Part shown: positions 53,753 through 63,762 of the stretch, in pieces
How the letters are laid out: each line of letters starts with the position of its first letter
How positions within the stretch are numbered: position 1 is the first letter of the stretch
NCBI RefSeq assembly: GCF_014200045.1
Contig: NZ_JACHOV010000002.1
Location: 248,001 to 312,000 of the forward strand
Length of the DNA: 64,000 bases
Direction of reading: 5' to 3'
Source of the DNA: Rhizorhapis suberifaciens
GTDB lineage: Bacteria > Pseudomonadota > Alphaproteobacteria > Sphingomonadales > Sphingomonadaceae
Position numbers and translations under genes: made by a program
The notes under the pieces: model-generated
The model's input: only the letters and a program-made list of their open reading frames with translations
What the model was told of the DNA's origin: nothing
Database searches by the model: none

Positions 53753-55015
53753 TTACCGGGCCCAGTCCGGGATCACATCGCCTTCGATCAGCGCCTCGAT
53801 CGGCGGACGTTTTCTTACGACCGCCCATTTGTCGCCTGATACCAGGACCTCAGGCGTCAGCGCCCGGCTGTTGTAGGTGTTGGCCATGGTCGCACCATAG
53901 GCCCCGGCAGTCATGAAGGCGACCAGATCACCGGGCTTCACGACATCCAGGTCACGATTGCGTGCGAAGGTGTCGCCTGTCTCGCATACCGGACCAACCA
54001 CTGTCGCTTCAGCACGCTTGCCGCGCGGCTTCACCGCCCGAATGTCATGCCAGGCATCGTAAAGGCTCGGCCGAAGCAGGTCGTTCATCGCTGCATCGAC
54101 AATGACGAAGGGTTGCGTCGCGCCCTGCTTCACCCGAATAACCCGTGACAGAAGTGCGCCCGCATTGCCGACGATAACCCGGCCGGGCTCAAAGACCAGC
54201 CGAACATTCCACCCAGACGTTACCTGCTTCACCATTTCCCCATAAGCGGTGGGGCTAGGGGGAACGGGCAGGGCTGGATCATAAGGAACGCCAAGCCCGC
54301 CGCCAAGATCGGCCGTGCGAATATTATGTCCTTCATCGCGCAATGCTTCGATCAGCATGCCGACCTTTGTAAAGGCGGATTGCAGCGGAGCCAGATCGGT
54401 AAGCTGGCTGCCGATGTGAACGGCAATGCCCTGAACGTCGAGCCCCGCCAACTGCGCTGCCCGATCATAGCTCGCGATCGCTCGATCATAGGGGATGCCA
54501 AACTTGTTTTCAGACTTTCCGGTCGAAATTTTCTCATGCGTGCCGGCATCGACGTCGGGATTGATCCGATAGGCGACCGCTGCGACCTTGCCCATGGAAA
54601 GAGCAACTTCCGAAAGCATTTCCGCTTCAGGTTCGCTTTCAAGGTTGAACTGGAAAATTCCTAGTTCAAGGGCAAGGCGCATTTCCTCTTCGGTCTTGCC
54701 GACGCCCGAAAAAACAATTTTGCCAGGCGCGACGCCGGCGAAAACCGCCCGCCGCAGCTCGCCGCCCGATACGACGTCGGCGCCCAGGCCAAGACGCGCC
54801 AGCGTCGCCAGTACCGCGCCATTGGGATTGGCCTTGACGGCAAAGGCTACGAGCGGATCGGGAAGCGGTTCCAGAGCTTCCCTGAAGACGCGAACATGTC
54901 GTTCCAGCGTAGCCGTGGAATAGATATAAACAGGCGTGCCGACAGCCTCGGCTATGGCCGTCATCGGCACTTGCTCGACATGCATTAGGCCGTCTTGATA
55001 TTGGAAGTGGTCCAT
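53753..55015 (-). CDS. lysA: Diaminopimelate decarboxylase LysA
   Basis: 420-residue PLP enzyme, last step of lysine synthesis from meso-diaminopimelate. AFAVKANPNGAVLATLARL carries the PLP lysine, and CETGDTFARNRDL is the C-terminal catalytic cysteine motif. The ATG at 55015 gives the conserved N-terminus (DHFQYQDG); an ATG at 55057 is possible. It ends one base from the precorrin-2 dehydrogenase start, and lptM lies upstream. Confidence 0.95.
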   Translation of the reverse strand: MDHFQYQDGLMHVEQVPMTAIAEAVGTPVYIYSTATLERHVRVFREALEPLPDPLVAFAVKANPNGAVLATLARLGLGADVVSGGELRRAVFAGVAPGKIVFSGVGKTEEEMRLALELGIFQFNLESEPEAEMLSEVALSMGKVAAVAYRINPDVDAGTHEKISTGKSENKFGIPYDRAIASYDRAAQLAGLDVQGIAVHIGSQLTDLAPLQSAFTKVGMLIEALRDEGHNIRTADLGGGLGVPYDPALPVPPSPTAYGEMVKQVTSGWNVRLVFEPGRVIVGNAGALLSRVIRVKQGATQPFVIVDAAMNDLLRPSLYDAWHDIRAVKPRGKRAEATVVGPVCETGDTFARNRDLDVVKPGDLVAFMTAGAYGATMANTYNSRALTPEVLVSGDKWAVVRKRPPIEALIEGDVIPDWAR

Positions 55016-55071
55016 TGGGACTCCAGGGTAGAAAGGCTTAAAGGGCCAAATCAGCAAATCGTAAAAGGGTA

Positions 55072-55317
55072 TCAGCCCGGTGGCGGCAGCTCAAATTCGT
55101 CCTGTTCGCGTTTTTCCGATTGTTTGCGAAGTTCATCGGTTCGGCTTGGTCGCGACTGGGGCGATGGTTCCATCAGTTCCTCCGGCGTCGGAGCTTCCGG
55201 CGCGGCCAGCGACTTGGGCGGCAGGCTTTTTCCCTCGGGCGGCGTAAGGGGCGTGCGGCTGCCGCAGGCTGCGAGGGCTAGGGCTGCCAGGGTTGGAACT
55301 ATGCTTTTTACCGTCAT
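55072..55317 (-). CDS. lptM: LptM-like small lipoprotein
   Basis: 81 residues: signal (VPTLAALALAACGSRTPLT, lipobox LAAC) followed by the proline-rich segment typical of LptM/YifL, which stabilises the LptDE lipopolysaccharide translocon. The location between argH and lysA is the conserved alphaproteobacterial arrangement. The ATG at 55317 is used since the longer frame upstream is translated palindromic repeat. Confidence 0.8.
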   Translation of the reverse strand: MTVKSIVPTLAALALAACGSRTPLTPPEGKSLPPKSLAAPEAPTPEELMEPSPQSRPSRTDELRKQSEKREQDEFELPPPG

Positions 55318-55402
55318 TCCCCCGGCAGCGCTGATCCATCTCCTGAGTCCAAAGCCAGACGCCAAGTAGTGGGATGAATCCCCGCCTTCGCGCGGATGAC
55401 GA
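55311..55402. repeat. REP-like inverted pair between lptM and argH
   Basis: CGTCATTCCCCCGGCAGCGC at the lptM edge and GGGATGAATCCCCGCCTTCG-CGCGGATGACG at the argH side are inverted copies of the palindrome. In one frame the second reads HPREGGDS, a known giveaway of this repeat. The lptM start codon sits at the inner edge of the element. Confidence 0.65.
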
Positions 55403-55421
55403 GTAAATAGAAGGTTGCTTA

Positions 55422-56795
55422 TCACTTCATCCCCAATGCAGTTTTGGCCGCCTTGACTTGTTCTGCCACCCGTTTGGGCGAGGTGCCGCCATGGCTCTGG
55501 CGGCTGGCGACCGACGCATCGACGGTCAGCACATCGAACACGCGATCATCGATCCGCGCATCTATGGACTGCAGCCTTTCAAAGGGCAGCTCTGCAAGCG
55601 GCTTGGCCTCCGTCTCGGCCAGCTTCACGGCGCGGCCTGTGATATGGTGAGCCTCTCGGAACGGGACGCCTGCTTCCCGCACCAACCAGTCGGCAAGATC
55701 AGTGGCGGTCGCAAAGCCGCTTTCCGCCAGCGCCCGCATCCGATCCGTACGGAACGTCACCTTCTCCACCATCCCGGTCATCGCCGCGATGGATAGACCA
55801 AGCAGGTCATGCGCCTCGAACAGTGGCGGCTTGTCGTCCTGCATGTCCTTGGAATAGGCGAGCGGCAGACCTTTCATGGTGATCACGAGCGCAGTCATGC
55901 ATCCCGCGATCCTTCCGGCATGACCGCGCACCAGCTCGGCCGCATCGGGATTGCGCTTTTGCGGCATGATCGAACTGCCGGTCGAATAGGCGTCGGGCAG
56001 CGACACGAAGCCGAAGGGTTGGCTGGCCCAGATGATGAACTCCTCCGCCAGCCGGGATAAATGAAGGCTGCATTGGGTAGCGGCCATCAGATAATCGAGC
56101 GCGAAGTCACGGTCCGATACGCTGTCCAGGCTGTTGTCTGTAGGGGCGTCAAAGCCCAGCGTCGCCGCCGTGGCATGGCGGTCAATGGGAAATCCCGTCC
56201 CGGCCAGTGCGGCGCTTCCCAGGGGACAACGGTTCATCCGCGCCCGCGCATCGGCAAAACGCGACCGGTCGCGACCGATCATTTCATAATAGGCCATCAG
56301 ATGATGGCCAAGCGTTACTGGTTGTGCGGATTGCAGATGCGTGAAACCGGGCATGACGCTGGTGGTCTCAGCCTCCGCACGAGTGACCAGCGAAATCTGA
56401 AGAGCCTTCAAGCCGGCATCCACCATGTCAATCGCGTCGCGTACCCAAAGGCGGAAGTCCGTGGCGACCTGGTCGTTGCGGGACCGCGCTGTATGTAGTC
56501 GGCCGGCCGTGGCACCGATGATTTCAGCCAGTCGAGATTCGACGTGCATATGGATGTCTTCAAGGTCCAAATCTTCCGGAACCCCGTTCGCCTTATATTC
56601 AGTGGCTATCTGGTCCAGCCCCTTGGCAATGACGGCGGCATCCTCAGCCGAAACGATGCCCTGCTTTCCCAGCATCGCAACATGCGCCTTTGACCCGGCG
56701 ATGTCCTGCTGCCACAAACGCTTGTCGAACGGGATAGAGGCATTTATCTCGCGCATCACCGAAGTCGGGCCTTCCGCAAAGCGCCCGCCCCACAT
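55422..56795 (-). CDS. argH: Argininosuccinate lyase ArgH
   Basis: 457 residues, cleaving argininosuccinate to arginine and fumarate. Family motifs: [11 protein letters not shown] at the N-terminus, [16 protein letters not shown] and the [19 protein letters not shown] signature. Serine in GSSIMPQ is catalytic. The start at 56795 is taken because family members begin at MWGGRF; the frame extends upstream as antisense of the divergent thioredoxin gene, whose longest form would share the same CATG. Confidence 0.94.
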   Translation of the reverse strand: MWGGRFAEGPTSVMREINASIPFDKRLWQQDIAGSKAHVAMLGKQGIVSAEDAAVIAKGLDQIATEYKANGVPEDLDLEDIHMHVESRLAEIIGATAGRLHTARSRNDQVATDFRLWVRDAIDMVDAGLKALQISLVTRAEAETTSVMPGFTHLQSAQPVTLGHHLMAYYEMIGRDRSRFADARARMNRCPLGSAALAGTGFPIDRHATAATLGFDAPTDNSLDSVSDRDFALDYLMAATQCSLHLSRLAEEFIIWASQPFGFVSLPDAYSTGSSIMPQKRNPDAAELVRGHAGRIAGCMTALVITMKGLPLAYSKDMQDDKPPLFEAHDLLGLSIAAMTGMVEKVTFRTDRMRALAESGFATATDLADWLVREAGVPFREAHHITGRAVKLAETEAKPLAELPFERLQSIDARIDDRVFDVLTVDASVASRQSHGGTSPKRVAEQVKAAKTALGMK

Positions 56796-56814
56796 GCTGT
56801 TGGAGCCTGCCGTC

Positions 56815-57396
56815 GTGCGATCCGTAATTGCCTGTCTCCTGCTTTTCACTCTGCCCATTGCACTTGCGGCTTGCGATAGGCAATCGGGCGTCAAGGAGCA
56901 AGAGAATGCCGCTCAAACCGGCGAAAAGACGCCGGGCGGGGAGCTGGGCTTCAACTTCAAGATCGATCGAAGCCATGCAGGAACTGCAGCGCCTGACTTC
57001 GCCTTTCAGGGGCCGGACGGCGGGGAGGTGACGCTGGCCGATTTCACGGGCAAGCCGCTGCTCGTCAATCTCTGGGCTACCTGGTGCGGCCCTTGCGTCA
57101 TTGAAATGCCCGCGCTGGACGGTCTGGCGGTACAGCGGAACGGAAAGCTGCAAGTGGTCGTGATTTCACAGGACAGCCAGGGCCGTGAAAAGGTCGACGC
57201 CTTCTTCAAGCAACGCAAGTTCACCGCGCTTCAGCCATATCTCGATCCGGAAAACCAGTTTGGCTTCCATTATGGATCAGGACTGTTGCCTACGACTGTG
57301 CTTTATAATGCCGAGGGTGAGGAAGTCGCCCGCGTTCTGGGCGCTATGGATTGGCAGGGTAAGGAAGCGGCGAAACTGATTGCAGAGGCGATGTAA
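56815..57396 (+). CDS. TlpA-family thioredoxin-like lipoprotein
   Basis: 193 residues. The signal peptide ([20 protein letters not shown]) ends in a lipobox-like LAAC, and a thioredoxin fold follows with the active site [15 protein letters not shown]. It is probably a periplasmic, membrane-anchored disulfide reductase like TlpA/ResA. The GTG at 56815 has GGAG nine bases upstream; an ATG at 56794 in the same frame would share the CATG with argH. Confidence 0.83.
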   Translation: MRSVIACLLLFTLPIALAACDRQSGVKEQENAAQTGEKTPGGELGFNFKIDRSHAGTAAPDFAFQGPDGGEVTLADFTGKPLLVNLWATWCGPCVIEMPALDGLAVQRNGKLQVVVISQDSQGREKVDAFFKQRKFTALQPYLDPENQFGFHYGSGLLPTTVLYNAEGEEVARVLGAMDWQGKEAAKLIAEAM

Positions 57397-57420
57397 AATT
57401 GCTCCGGGTCTGAGTCGCGC

Positions 57421-58374
57421 CTAAGCCGCCGCCCGCTTCAAACGGTCATTTATTGCAACTCCCAGTCCTTCGTCAGCTATCGCAGCCACCGCTATCGCTG
57501 TGGCCTCGCTCGAGTCTGCCTGGTGCAGGGCGTCGAACAGCCGAGATGCGGCCTGTTCCATATTACCGTTTTCGCTCAGGTTGAAGTCGCATGGCATTTC
57601 GCCAAATCCAATCAGGAACTCGCCTTCGCGCGCTACTTCTGCGTGGAGCCGCAGCGGCTTTGAAGGCGCATAATGGCTCAGCATCTGCCCCGGCGATTCG
57701 ATCTTGCCTCCCGCCTCGGTGATCACAGAGCAACCTTGCGCCTGTTCCAGCATTTCCGCCGTTACCGGGCCGGGGCGCAGTAATCGGATGGCTTGCTCCT
57801 GCGGTGCGACAATGGTCGACTCAAGTCCCCGTTCGGTTGGTCCAGCATCGACGATCAGGGGAACCTGACCTCTAAGGCTCACGAGTACATGCTCGGCTCG
57901 CGTCGGGCTGATGGACCCGCTGGCATTGGCGGACGGAGCTGCCAAAGGACGGCCGCTTTCCCGAATCAAATCCTGCATGGCAGGATGCGCGGGGCAGCGT
58001 AGTGCGATCGTTTCAAGGCCGGCCGTCACCAGCGAAGCAATGCCGCTTTCCGGCCGTAGCGGCAGAACCATGGTCAAAGGCCCCGGCCAGAAGCGCAGGG
58101 CCAGCTCCTCGGCAAGCGGAGAGAAGCGGGCCATCCGCCGCGCCATGTCCATCGAGGCGACATGTACGATCAGCGGATTGAAGCTTGGCCGGCCCTTCGC
58201 GGCGTAAATGCGCGCCACAGCCTCTGCATTGGTCGCATCAGCCGCGAGGCCATAAACGGTCTCTGTGGGCATGGCGACCGTCTGTCCCGCCTGGATCAAC
58301 GCCACCGCTTCCTTAAGCGCGGCCTTGCCGTAAGAGCGGATGTGCGTGGGAAAGGGCGGAATTGAGCTGCTCAC
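57421..58374 (-). CDS. L-threonylcarbamoyladenylate synthase (Sua5/TsaC)
   Basis: 317 residues. The N-terminal YrdC domain has AMPTETVYGLAADATNAE, AAKGRPSFNPLIVHV and PLAAPSANASGSISPT; the last 110 residues form the Sua5 C-terminal domain (GQMLSHYAPSKPLRL). It makes threonylcarbamoyl-AMP for the t6A37 tRNA modification. GTG start (58374). It faces the TlpA gene tail to tail. Confidence 0.93.
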   Translation of the reverse strand: MSSSIPPFPTHIRSYGKAALKEAVALIQAGQTVAMPTETVYGLAADATNAEAVARIYAAKGRPSFNPLIVHVASMDMARRMARFSPLAEELALRFWPGPLTMVLPLRPESGIASLVTAGLETIALRCPAHPAMQDLIRESGRPLAAPSANASGSISPTRAEHVLVSLRGQVPLIVDAGPTERGLESTIVAPQEQAIRLLRPGPVTAEMLEQAQGCSVITEAGGKIESPGQMLSHYAPSKPLRLHAEVAREGEFLIGFGEMPCDFNLSENGNMEQAASRLFDALHQADSSEATAIAVAAIADEGLGVAINDRLKRAAA

Positions 58375-58440
58375 GGTCGAACGCTATACCTTTGGGGAAT
58401 CCGACGCGAAAGCGCAAATGCACGAAAGGGCTGGCCGGCC

Positions 58441-60183
58441 ATGGACTATAAAGCGCCAACGCGTGAGCAGCGCTTCGTTCTCGATCATGTTACCGGCATC
58501 GCGGAACTGTCTGGCCACAACGCTTTTGCGGCGGCAACGTCCGACATGATTGACGCCATAATAGAGGGGGCGGCTCAATTTGCAGAGGGAGAATATGCGC
58601 CGCTAAACCGCATCGGCGATCTGGAGGGAGCAAAATGGCAGGACGGTAGCGTGTCCTTGCCGCAAGGTTTTCGTGACGCATATCAGGCCTTCGTCGCTAA
58701 CGGATGGGGCAGTATCAACGGACCGGAGGCGTTCGGCGGGCAGGGCCTGCCTTTTTTCCTCTTCACGGTGGTGATGGAGGATCTGGGCAGCGCCAACATG
58801 GCTTTCTCGCTCATCAACATGCTGACGCCCGGCGCGATCGAGGCGCTGATTGCGCATGGCACGCCGGAACAGCAGGAGAAATGGCTGCCGAAGCTGGTAA
58901 GCGGCGAATGGAGCGGCACCATGAACCTAACCGAACCGCAGGCTGGCTCTGACGTAGGCGCGCTCCGCACCACCGCCACTCCCGTCGGCGACGGCACATA
59001 TCGCATCAAGGGCCAAAAGATTTTCATCACTTTTGGCGAACATGATCTTACCGACAATATCGTTCATCTTGTGCTTGCCCGCACACCTGGCGCCCCTGCC
59101 GGTACGAAAGGCATATCTCTTTTCATTGTGCCCAAATATCGCTTGAAGGAGGACGGCAGCCTTGGGCCTCTTAATGATGTCCGGTGCACCTCGATCGAAC
59201 ACAAATTGGGCATCCATGCTTCGCCGACCTGCGTCATGTCTTATGGCGATCAGGATGACTGCAAGGGCGAAATGATCGGGGCCGAGATGGGCGGCATGAA
59301 AGCGATGTTCACGATGATGAACCAGGCACGGCTGAATGTCGGCGGCCAGGGGGTTCAGATCGCAGAGCGCGCGACGCAGGCAGCCTTGGCTTATGCGGCC
59401 GAGCGAATCCAGTCGGCACGAGCGGATGGTTCGTCAGAGGGACCGGTCGCCATTATCGAGCACCCCGATGTTCGCCGCATGTTGTTCAGGATGAAAGCCC
59501 TGACGCAGGCGGCCCGTACGTTGATCTATTATGCCGCAGGGCAGGCGGACCGCGCTCATGTAGGTATTGAGAATGCGCAGGAGCGGCTGGATCTGTTGAC
59601 GCCGCTCGCTAAGGCCTATTGCACGGACATAGGCTGCGAGGTCGCTTCCCTGGGCGTGCAAGTGCATGGCGGCATGGGCTTCATCGAGGAAACCGGAGCC
59701 GCGCAATATTATCGCGATGTCCGCATCGCCCCAATTTACGAAGGGACGAACGGCATACAGGCTGCTGACTTGGTGGGTCGCAAGCTGACGAACAATGGCG
59801 GGGCGGAGCTGAAAGCCTTGCTCACCGAGGTCCGTACGGAGAGCTCGGAAGCCGCGCTCTTGACCTTGGTCGATGCCGTGGAGGAGGCCGTCGATTGGAT
59901 GCTTAGGGCGTGCGTGAATGACCGGCTGGCGGGCAGTTATCCTCTGCTTACCATGGTCGCGGTCGCGACTTGCGGATGGTTGATGGCCAGACAAGGGCGC
60001 ATTGCTCTGGAAATGCTGGCGCGAGGGGAGGGTGATGCGCTTTTCCTGAAGGCGAAGGCGGTCACCGCGAGCTATTATCTGAAGCACATCGTTCCTGAAG
60101 CCACTGGGCTTAAGGCACAGGCTATGGCTGGAGCTGAGGGGCTTTACGAACTGAGTACGGATGAACTGCTGGCGCTGGGATGA
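58441..60183 (+). CDS. Acyl-CoA dehydrogenase, long DmdC-like group
   Basis: 580 residues: N-terminal helical domain, flavin-binding middle region (TMNLTEPQAGSDVGALRTT), a catalytic-type YEGTNGIQAADL at about 435 and an extra C-terminal domain of 110 residues that marks the 3-methylmercaptopropionyl-CoA dehydrogenase-like group. Possible substrates are DMSP-derived thioesters or other acyl-CoA; none can be chosen from sequence. Divergent from the Sua5 gene by 66 bases. Confidence 0.86.
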   Translation: MDYKAPTREQRFVLDHVTGIAELSGHNAFAAATSDMIDAIIEGAAQFAEGEYAPLNRIGDLEGAKWQDGSVSLPQGFRDAYQAFVANGWGSINGPEAFGGQGLPFFLFTVVMEDLGSANMAFSLINMLTPGAIEALIAHGTPEQQEKWLPKLVSGEWSGTMNLTEPQAGSDVGALRTTATPVGDGTYRIKGQKIFITFGEHDLTDNIVHLVLARTPGAPAGTKGISLFIVPKYRLKEDGSLGPLNDVRCTSIEHKLGIHASPTCVMSYGDQDDCKGEMIGAEMGGMKAMFTMMNQARLNVGGQGVQIAERATQAALAYAAERIQSARADGSSEGPVAIIEHPDVRRMLFRMKALTQAARTLIYYAAGQADRAHVGIENAQERLDLLTPLAKAYCTDIGCEVASLGVQVHGGMGFIEETGAAQYYRDVRIAPIYEGTNGIQAADLVGRKLTNNGGAELKALLTEVRTESSEAALLTLVDAVEEAVDWMLRACVNDRLAGSYPLLTMVAVATCGWLMARQGRIALEMLARGEGDALFLKAKAVTASYYLKHIVPEATGLKAQAMAGAEGLYELSTDELLALG

Positions 60184-60226
60184 AGACGCACTACCATGTC
60201 GCGGTTCATCTGCTAAACCCCTGGCT

Positions 60227-61042
60227 ATGACCGACAAGCTTCTATCCCGCATTGCAGAGGCGCTGGAGCGTTTGGCGCCACTTCCGGCTCCGGCGACTGA
60301 CCTTCATGCATTTCCGGCCTATTTGTGGGACGGAGAGGCCATTCAGCCGATACAGGATTTTGCCCCAATCCCCTATGATCTTCTCACTGGTATCGACACG
60401 CAAAAACTGCAGCTTCTAGAAAACAGCCGCCGCCTCGCTGCCGGACATGCGGCTCATGACGTTCTGCTCTGGGGCGCGCGGGGTACTGGCAAGTCGGTCA
60501 GCATATCATCGGTTGTAGGCAAATTGCAGCAGGAGGGGCAGGACATCGCACTTGTCCAATTCGCTACCGATCGTCTCAAAACCTTGCCCGATCTCTTCAC
60601 ACTGCTCAGGGGGAAAAAGCGGCCTTTCATTCTTTTCATCGATGATCTCGGCTTCGACGATGCAGGGGGGGACGCCCGCGCCTTTCGTTCTTTGTTGCAG
60701 GGTTCGGCGACGGCGCGGCTCGATAATGTGAGGCTTTATGTCACATCCAATCGCCGTCACATCGTTCCCCGCAACATGGGTGAGCAGGACGATCCCATCA
60801 ACAAGCGCGACGTAGTCGACGACAAAATGGCGCTGTCCGACCGTTTCGGCCTTAGCCTTGGTTTCCACAATATCGATCAGGATGCCTATCTGGCGATCGT
60901 TTCCGGCTACGCCGCGCATTATAGTCTTCCCTTCGATCCGCAGGAGGCGGTGCAATGGGCTACTGTCCGGGGCAGCCGCTCGGGGCGTGTTGCCTGGCAA
61001 TATGTGGTTGAGTTGGCGGGGCGAAAGGGGATGAGAATCTAG
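60227..61042 (+). CDS. DUF815 AAA+ family ATPase
   Basis: 271 residues with a P-loop ([16 protein letters not shown]), Walker B ([15 protein letters not shown]) and a sensor-like [15 protein letters not shown], matching DUF815. Function unknown. The ATG at 60227 gives the conserved N-terminus; upstream frame overlaps the dehydrogenase end. hisG follows 50 bases later. Confidence 0.85.
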   Translation: MTDKLLSRIAEALERLAPLPAPATDLHAFPAYLWDGEAIQPIQDFAPIPYDLLTGIDTQKLQLLENSRRLAAGHAAHDVLLWGARGTGKSVSISSVVGKLQQEGQDIALVQFATDRLKTLPDLFTLLRGKKRPFILFIDDLGFDDAGGDARAFRSLLQGSATARLDNVRLYVTSNRRHIVPRNMGEQDDPINKRDVVDDKMALSDRFGLSLGFHNIDQDAYLAIVSGYAAHYSLPFDPQEAVQWATVRGSRSGRVAWQYVVELAGRKGMRI

Positions 61043-61092
61043 GGCAACCCTTGTTGCCCTTTTTCGCGCCCCCAAGTAAAGCGCGTCCCATC

Positions 61093-61755
61093 ATGTCAAA
61101 GCCGCTAATCATTGCCATCCCGAAGGGGCGCATTCTGGAAGAGGCGCTGCCCCTGCTCGCACGCGTGGGTATAGAGCCTGAGGCGGACTTTCATAACAAG
61201 CACAGCCGCGCGCTTAAATTCGCGACCAACCAGGACAATGTCTCGATCATTCGGGTGCGCGCCTTTGACGTGGCGACGTTTGTCGCCCATGGCGCGGCGC
61301 AGATCGGCATTGTTGGCTCCGACGTGGTCGAGGAGTTCAACTATTCGGAGCTTTACGCCCCGGTTGACCTTGACATCGGTCACTGCCGCCTTTCGGTTGC
61401 CGAGCCCAAAAACCTAGCGGCCGAGGACGAAAGCGCCATGAGCCACGTCCGCGTCGCCACCAAATATCCCGGCCTCACTCGTCGCCATTTCGAACGCCAG
61501 GGTATTCAGGCCGAATGCGTGAAGCTCAATGGCGCGATGGAGCTTGCGCCCTCCCTTGGCTTGTCGCGCCGCATAGTCGATCTTGTTTCTTCGGGCGCGA
61601 CCCTGAAGGCGAATGGTCTCGTTGAAACCAGCATCATCATGCACATTTCGGCTCGCCTGATTGTCAACCGCGCGGCCTTCAAGATGCGGTCCGACGAACT
61701 GGTTCCGCTGGTTGAGGCATTCCGCAAGGCTGTGGAGACGCGGGATGCAGCGTGA
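61093..61755 (+). CDS. hisG: ATP phosphoribosyltransferase, short form HisG
   Basis: 220 residues, first enzyme of histidine synthesis. [20 protein letters not shown] and [17 protein letters not shown] (the PRPP loop) are visible. It lacks the C-terminal regulatory domain of the long form and therefore needs a HisZ partner, not found in the window. The start at 61093 precedes [12 protein letters not shown]. Confidence 0.94.
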   Translation: MSKPLIIAIPKGRILEEALPLLARVGIEPEADFHNKHSRALKFATNQDNVSIIRVRAFDVATFVAHGAAQIGIVGSDVVEEFNYSELYAPVDLDIGHCRLSVAEPKNLAAEDESAMSHVRVATKYPGLTRRHFERQGIQAECVKLNGAMELAPSLGLSRRIVDLVSSGATLKANGLVETSIIMHISARLIVNRAAFKMRSDELVPLVEAFRKAVETRDAA

Positions 61756-61765
61756 TGCAAATATT

Positions 61766-61896
61766 CCCCTCCCTTTCAAGGGAAGGGTCAGGGGCGGATG
61801 GCGAGCGCAGCGAGCCCTTCCACGCCCGAATTTCGGCTTTGCTGGCCATTGCCTTGCAACGGCACTCACCCCGACCCCTCTCCTGAAAGGGAGGGG
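61766..61896. repeat. Inverted-repeat (BIME-like) element between hisG and hisD
   Basis: CCCCTCCCTTTCAAGGGAAG opens the element and CTGAAAGGGAGGGG closes it 131 bases later; the two ends are inverted copies (rc of the right arm begins CCCCTCCCTTTCAG). GGTCAGGGGCGGATGG and CTCACCCCGACC also pair loosely. Internal GGCGAGCGCAGCGAGC resembles a REP core. The right arm supplies a GGGAGGGG just before the hisD GTG start. Confidence 0.68.
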
Positions 61897-61902
61897 CTAA
61901 TT

Positions 61903-63192
61903 GTGACCCTCCGTCTTTCAACTCAAGACGCAAGCTTTGCCGAAGCCTTCACGGCGCTCGTCAACGCGCGCCGTGAAGCCGATGAAGATGTGTCGCGAGA
62001 TGTCTCGGCCATCCTGAGGCGCGTGCGCGACGAAGGCGATGCGGCCGTTGCCGATTACACGCATCGTTTCGATCACCATGACCTGAACGTCAGTGGCTGG
62101 ACGGTTACCGCCGCCGAGCGGAAGGCAGCGCTTGATGGTCTTTCCAAAGAGCTGCGAGGAGCCCTTGAGCTCGCCGCGGAACGTATTGCCGCTTATCATG
62201 AAAAGCAGAGGCCACAGGACAGCGACAGCACGGATGCCGCTGGGGTGCGACTTGGCGCGCGCTGGCGTGCGGTCGATGCGGCGGGCCTTTATGTTCCCGG
62301 CGGCCGTGCGGCTTATCCCAGCTCCCTGCTGATGAACGCCATTCCCGCCAAGGTTGCCGGGGTCGAACGCATTGCGATGGTGACGCCCACTCCCAAGGGG
62401 GAAATCAATCCGCTCGTCCTCGCTGCAGCGGAAATTGCGGGCATAGAGGAAATCTGGCGTGTGGGTGGCGCGCAAGCGGTCGCGGCCCTCGCCTACGGCA
62501 CTGGACGCATAAGTCCGGTCGATGTCATCACTGGCCCCGGAAATGCGTGGGTGGCGGAGGCCAAACGGCAGCTATACGGGGTCGTCGGTATCGACATGGT
62601 CGCTGGTCCGTCAGAGATCGTCGTGGTCGCGGACAGCAAGAATGATCCGGAATGGCTCGCCGCTGACCTGCTCAGTCAATCCGAGCATGACCCCACGAGC
62701 CAGTCGATATTGTTCACAGACGATGCCGCCTTTGCCGATGCCGTGGCCGCTGCTGTCGACCGGCAGATACTAGAGCTGTCCACCAGCGCAGTTGCCCGCA
62801 CAAGCTGGGACGCCAATGGAGCGATCGTGGTCGTAACGGACCTCGCGGAGGCTCTGCCGCTGGTCGACCGTCTCGCCCCGGAGCATCTGGAATTGGCGGT
62901 GGACGATCCGCAGGCGTTTTTCGACCAGGTTCGTCATGCAGGCTCCGTGTTCATGGGCCGCATGACGCCTGAGGCCGTGGGCGACTATGTTGCCGGCCCC
63001 AATCATGTCCTGCCTACCGGCCGCCGTGCGCGTTTCTCCTCCGGACTTTCGGTGCTGGACTTCATGAAGCGAACCAGCTTCCTGGAATTGGACGACAGGG
63101 CGATCAAGGCTATCGGTCCGGCAGCAGTCGCGCTGGCGACGGCCGAGGGGCTGCCCGCGCATGCCTCTTCGGTGGCAAGAAGATTGAAATAG
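61903..63192 (+). CDS. hisD: Histidinol dehydrogenase HisD
   Basis: 429 residues, the last two oxidations of histidine synthesis. Motifs: YPSSLLMNAIPAKVAGV, TGPGNAWVAEAKRQLYG, SQSEHDPTSQ and YVAGPNHVLPTGRRARF carry zinc and substrate ligands. GTG start at 61903, 6 bases after a GGGAGGGG that lies in the repeat; the frame upstream is repeat sequence. hisG precedes it in the same orientation. Confidence 0.95.
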   Translation: MTLRLSTQDASFAEAFTALVNARREADEDVSRDVSAILRRVRDEGDAAVADYTHRFDHHDLNVSGWTVTAAERKAALDGLSKELRGALELAAERIAAYHEKQRPQDSDSTDAAGVRLGARWRAVDAAGLYVPGGRAAYPSSLLMNAIPAKVAGVERIAMVTPTPKGEINPLVLAAAEIAGIEEIWRVGGAQAVAALAYGTGRISPVDVITGPGNAWVAEAKRQLYGVVGIDMVAGPSEIVVVADSKNDPEWLAADLLSQSEHDPTSQSILFTDDAAFADAVAAAVDRQILELSTSAVARTSWDANGAIVVVTDLAEALPLVDRLAPEHLELAVDDPQAFFDQVRHAGSVFMGRMTPEAVGDYVAGPNHVLPTGRRARFSSGLSVLDFMKRTSFLELDDRAIKAIGPAAVALATAEGLPAHASSVARRLK

Positions 63193-63257
63193 CCATTTGT
63201 AACAGCACCGAGACATCTGCTTTCGGCGTGGGACAACAGGATGGCCATAAGGAATTT

Positions 63258-63704
63258 ATGAAAGAACGTTCAAAATCACGCTCTGCCGCCCGCCTTGCCG
63301 CGGTTCAGGCGCTCTATCAAAAGGACATGGAGGGCACGCCGCTTCCTGTCCTGTTGCATGAATTCCATGAACATCGTCTGGGCAAGACGATCGAGGACGT
63401 CACTTATGTGGAGGCGGAACGCGATTTCTTCGACGATGTTGTCGCGGGCGTGGACAAGCGCCGCGCGGAAATCGACGCGTTGATCGAAGCAAAGCTTTCG
63501 AAGGACTGGGCAATGGCGCGCCTCGACAAGCCGATGCTGCAGATCCTGCGCGCGGGTGCCTACGAATTGCTCGCCCGATTCGATGTGCCTACCGGCACGG
63601 TGATCAGCGAATATGTCGATGTCGCCAAAGCCTTTTACGACAAGCGCGAAAGCGGTTTCGTGAACGGACTTCTCGACGCTATCGGCAAAGAGGTGCGTAG
63701 CTGA
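63258..63704 (+). CDS. nusB: Transcription antitermination factor NusB
   Basis: 148-residue NusB, which with NusE forms the antitermination complex on boxA of rRNA operons. SAARLAAVQALYQKDMEG at the N-terminus and ILRAGAYELLARFDVPTGTV in the C-terminal half are typical. The ATG at 63258 has AAGGAA upstream; an ATG at 63228 is in frame but precedes no conserved sequence. Confidence 0.93.
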   Translation: MKERSKSRSAARLAAVQALYQKDMEGTPLPVLLHEFHEHRLGKTIEDVTYVEAERDFFDDVVAGVDKRRAEIDALIEAKLSKDWAMARLDKPMLQILRAGAYELLARFDVPTGTVISEYVDVAKAFYDKRESGFVNGLLDAIGKEVRS

Positions 63705-63762
63705 TATTACAACGCTCTGGGCCACCGGTTGGATATAGGTCAGCAGAGGCTAATTATTCCCA

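Noticed and set aside
60098-60107. AAGCCACTGG resembling a cobalamin-riboswitch B12 box
   Set aside because: It is coding sequence of the acyl-CoA dehydrogenase with no surrounding riboswitch structure; the cob operon head is outside the window.
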